In this document: piece by piece, positions 30,626-32,159 of the stretch
Position numbering within the stretch: the stretch's first letter is position 1
Layout of the letters: each line of letters begins with the position of its first letter
Source of the DNA: Dactylosporangium sucinum
Lineage (GTDB): Bacteria > Actinomycetota > Actinomycetes > Mycobacteriales > Micromonosporaceae
Length of the DNA: 32,159 nt
Assembly (NCBI RefSeq): GCF_014647515.1
Contig: NZ_BMPI01000005.1
Location: 267,839-299,997, forward strand
Direction: 5' to 3'
The notes under the pieces: generated by a model
The model's database searches: none
What the model was told of the DNA's origin: nothing
Seen by the model: only the letters and a program-made list of their open reading frames with translations
Made by a program: the position numbers and the translations under genes

Positions 30626-31230
30626 CAGGAGACCCTCTCCAGCCGGTGCAGCAGTTCGGTGGCGTCGCCGGGCATGGTGCGGCCGGCGGCGTGACGCTCC
30701 TCGGCGAGGCCGGCGAGCATCGTCGCCAGCTCCCCGTCGGCCCGCTCGTCGAGGCCGGCGACCCCGTCGAGCGGCAGGCCCATGAAGACCGCCTTGAGCA
30801 CGCCCTGGCGCCAGGCGGCCGCGGGCAGGTGCCGCGCCGCCGGGCCGAGCGCGGCGGCGACGAGGCGGGTGTCGTTGGTGCGCAGCGCGTCGAGCAGCAG
30901 CCCGCGCACGATCTCCGGCCGGACCGTCAGCCAGGGCAGGGCGCGCAGCACGGCGCGCTTCTCCGCGCCGTCGCCGAAGCGGTACAGCGACTCGACCTCG
31001 GCCGCCAGCGCCGCGGCCGGCAGCCGGGTGAGCAGCAGCGCGCGGGCGGCGTCGTCGACGGTCCAGCCGGCGAGCCCGGCCAGCGCCCAGCGGCCGCACT
31101 GGCGACCGGCGGCGGGGAAGAGACGGCCGATCGACGCCGGCTGGCGGGACACGGTCTCCAGGGCGGTGTCGAGCCAGACCGTGTCGGGCAGCTCGTTCGA
31201 CAGGATCTCGTAGAGGGGTGGCGGGTTCAC
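30625..31230 (-). CDS. eboA: EboA-domain protein
   Basis: This 201-aa protein has the hallmarks of EboA: YRFGDGAEKRAVLRALPWL, LRTNDTRLVAAALGPAARHL, AAAWRQGVLKAVFMGLPL and GLDERADGELATMLAGLAEE. It looks all-helical, without signal peptide or membrane span, and its biochemical role is unknown. The GTG start overlaps the epimerase stop (GTGA) and has its own AGGAGG (31240-31235), 4 nt upstream. It lies first in the eboA-eboB-eboE block. Confidence 0.92.
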   Translation of the reverse strand: MNPPPLYEILSNELPDTVWLDTALETVSRQPASIGRLFPAAGRQCGRWALAGLAGWTVDDAARALLLTRLPAAALAAEVESLYRFGDGAEKRAVLRALPWLTVRPEIVRGLLLDALRTNDTRLVAAALGPAARHLPAAAWRQGVLKAVFMGLPLDGVAGLDERADGELATMLAGLAEERHAAGRTMPGDATELLHRLERVS

Positions 31231-32090
31231 GGGACCTCCTGAAATCGGTCGAGGGACCGCTGCTCGGCGGCGCGCAGGAACGCCAGCGAGTCGCGGGCCA
31301 CGCTCGGCGCGGCGTGGCTGTGGCGGGGCAGTTCGACGGCGACCAGGCCGCCGTAGTCGGTCTCGGTGAGCGCGCGCAGCACCGGCGGGAAGTCGATCTC
31401 GCCGGCGCCGAACTCCAGGTGCTCGTGGACGCCGCGGACCATGTCGTCGATCTGGACGTTGACCAGCTGCCCGGCGACGCGGCGGACGCACTCCTCGACC
31501 GGCCACGGCTCCAGGCAGCGGCAGTGGCCGATGTCGAGGGTCAGCCCGAAGTGGACGGGCGCGCCCAGGTCGGCCCGCAGCCGCTCCCAGTCGGCGATGG
31601 ACTCGACCAGCATGCCCGGCTCCGGCTCGAAGCCGAGCATCATCTCGGCGCCCTCGGCGGCGGAGAGCACGTCGGCGCAGCCGGCGACGAGCCGCCGCCA
31701 GGCGAGGTCGACCGGCAGCTCGGGCGGGCGCACCCCGGCCCAGAAGCTGACCGCCTCCGCGCCGAGGTCGGCGCCGATGCGCACGGCGCGGCGCAGGAAG
31801 TCGAGCCGCGGCGCGGGCTCGTCGTCGATCAGCGTCGGGGCGTGCTTGCGCCACGGGTCGAGCAGGTACCGGGCGCCCGTCTCGATGACCACGCCCAGCC
31901 CGAGCTCGGCCAGCCGGCGGCCGAGCGCGCGCACGTGCCGGTAGAGGTGCGCGTCGAACGGGTCGAGGTGCTGGTGGTCGAGCGTGAGCGCGACCCCCTC
32001 GTACCCCAGCCCGGCGATCACGCTGAGCGCGTCGTCCAGCCGATGGTTGCTGAACCCGTTGGTGCCGTACCCGAATCTCAGCCCGCTCAC
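31227..32090 (-). CDS. Xylose-isomerase-like TIM-barrel protein of the ebo-type operon
   Basis: This 287-aa sugar phosphate isomerase/epimerase-like protein has family segments LRFGYGTNGFSNHRLDDALS, GFEPEPGMLVESI (Glu), LTLDIGHCRCLEPWPVEE (Asp, His), VNVQIDDMVRGVHEHLEFGAGEIDF (His) and GGLVAVELPRHSHAA (Glu). It is a second TIM barrel in the operon beside EboE. The GTG at 32090 overlaps the TGA of an upstream frame (GTGA). Its stop overlaps the eboA start. The substrate is unknown. Confidence 0.9.
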   Translation of the reverse strand: MSGLRFGYGTNGFSNHRLDDALSVIAGLGYEGVALTLDHQHLDPFDAHLYRHVRALGRRLAELGLGVVIETGARYLLDPWRKHAPTLIDDEPAPRLDFLRRAVRIGADLGAEAVSFWAGVRPPELPVDLAWRRLVAGCADVLSAAEGAEMMLGFEPEPGMLVESIADWERLRADLGAPVHFGLTLDIGHCRCLEPWPVEECVRRVAGQLVNVQIDDMVRGVHEHLEFGAGEIDFPPVLRALTETDYGGLVAVELPRHSHAAPSVARDSLAFLRAAEQRSLDRFQEVP

Positions 32091-32159
32091 TGGGCCACCA
32101 TCCTTGTGTCGGCGTTTGAGAGAGTGCCGATGCACCACTGGTGACCACCGGGCCATCGC
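32087..32159 (-). CDS. C-terminal end of an upstream gene of the ebo-type operon (partial)
   Basis: A minus-strand frame open from the window edge ends ...CIGTLSNADTRMVAQ at a TGA that overlaps the epimerase GTG (GTGA). The same overlap style joins every other gene of this operon, so this is probably the end of a real gene. Only 23 residues are visible and no family can be named. In other genomes UbiA-type prenyltransferase (EboC) and a cyclase (EboD) belong to this cluster. Confidence 0.5.
   Translation of the reverse strand, partial: RWPGGHQWCIGTLSNADTRMVAQ

Overview
This window is very GC-rich, strongly GC3-biased DNA. It has many GTG starts, several apparently leaderless promoters (TAnnnT about 6-8 nt before the start codon) and numerous ATGA/GTGA stop-start overlaps. 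The gene families (LAL-type LuxR regulator, Ser/Thr kinase with a Thr/Pro-rich tail, ricin-domain metalloprotease, QsdR-like TetR) point to a filamentous actinobacterium. The extragenic palindromes resemble ones I associate with Micromonosporaceae (Actinoplanes/Dactylosporangium/Micromonospora); this placement is inference. I see no rRNA, tRNA, CRISPR array, IS element or prophage genes. It looks like ordinary chromosome carrying several small accessory modules.

Layout. (1) 21-4350, minus strand: a LacI-family regulator, a 76-aa protein behind two copies of a perfect CTGTACCGGTACAG palindrome, and a two-gene unit of secreted zinc metalloprotease plus membrane-anchored partner with an elaborate leader. 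(2) 4380-5524, plus strand: a 51-codon ORF with a consensus Shine-Dalgarno sequence leading into a phosphotransferase, closed by a 12-bp hairpin. (3) 5558-9434: a two-component system on the minus strand, divergent from a Tat-exported PhoD-type phosphatase that has a PHO-box-like direct repeat in front of it. (4) 9437-13212, minus strand: enoyl-CoA hydratase, PLP dehydratase, TetR regulator and FAD monooxygenase, with a small membrane protein upstream and a long extragenic palindrome downstream. (5) 13277-15618: an ArsR-type regulator divergent from a drastically shortened P450-like gene translationally coupled to an isocitrate lyase/PEP-mutase-family gene. (6) 15597-19373: a LacI regulator divergent from cupin, Gfo/Idh/MocA oxidoreductase and TIM-barrel isomerase genes, with a LacI-type operator between them; this is a carbohydrate-derivative catabolic unit. 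(7) 19387-23773: palindromic elements, a Ser/Thr kinase, a MarR regulator, a kelch lipoprotein, a DUF72 protein and a coupled 33-aa membrane peptide. (8) 23774-27201: four copies of an ATACGTA motif, two small related ORFs behind near-duplicate upstream regions, and a 921-aa LAL regulator. (9) 27247-32159, minus strand: an actinobacterial ebo-type operon (TIM-barrel protein, EboA, EboB/TatD, EboE, phosphodiesterase-like enzyme), all genes overlapping by 1-4 nt and continuing upstream beyond the window.

The least explained parts are the ebo-type operon, the paired small ORFs with the ATACGTA motifs, the 51-codon ORF overlapping an antisense frame, the palindrome-controlled 76-aa protein and the minimal P450-like protein.
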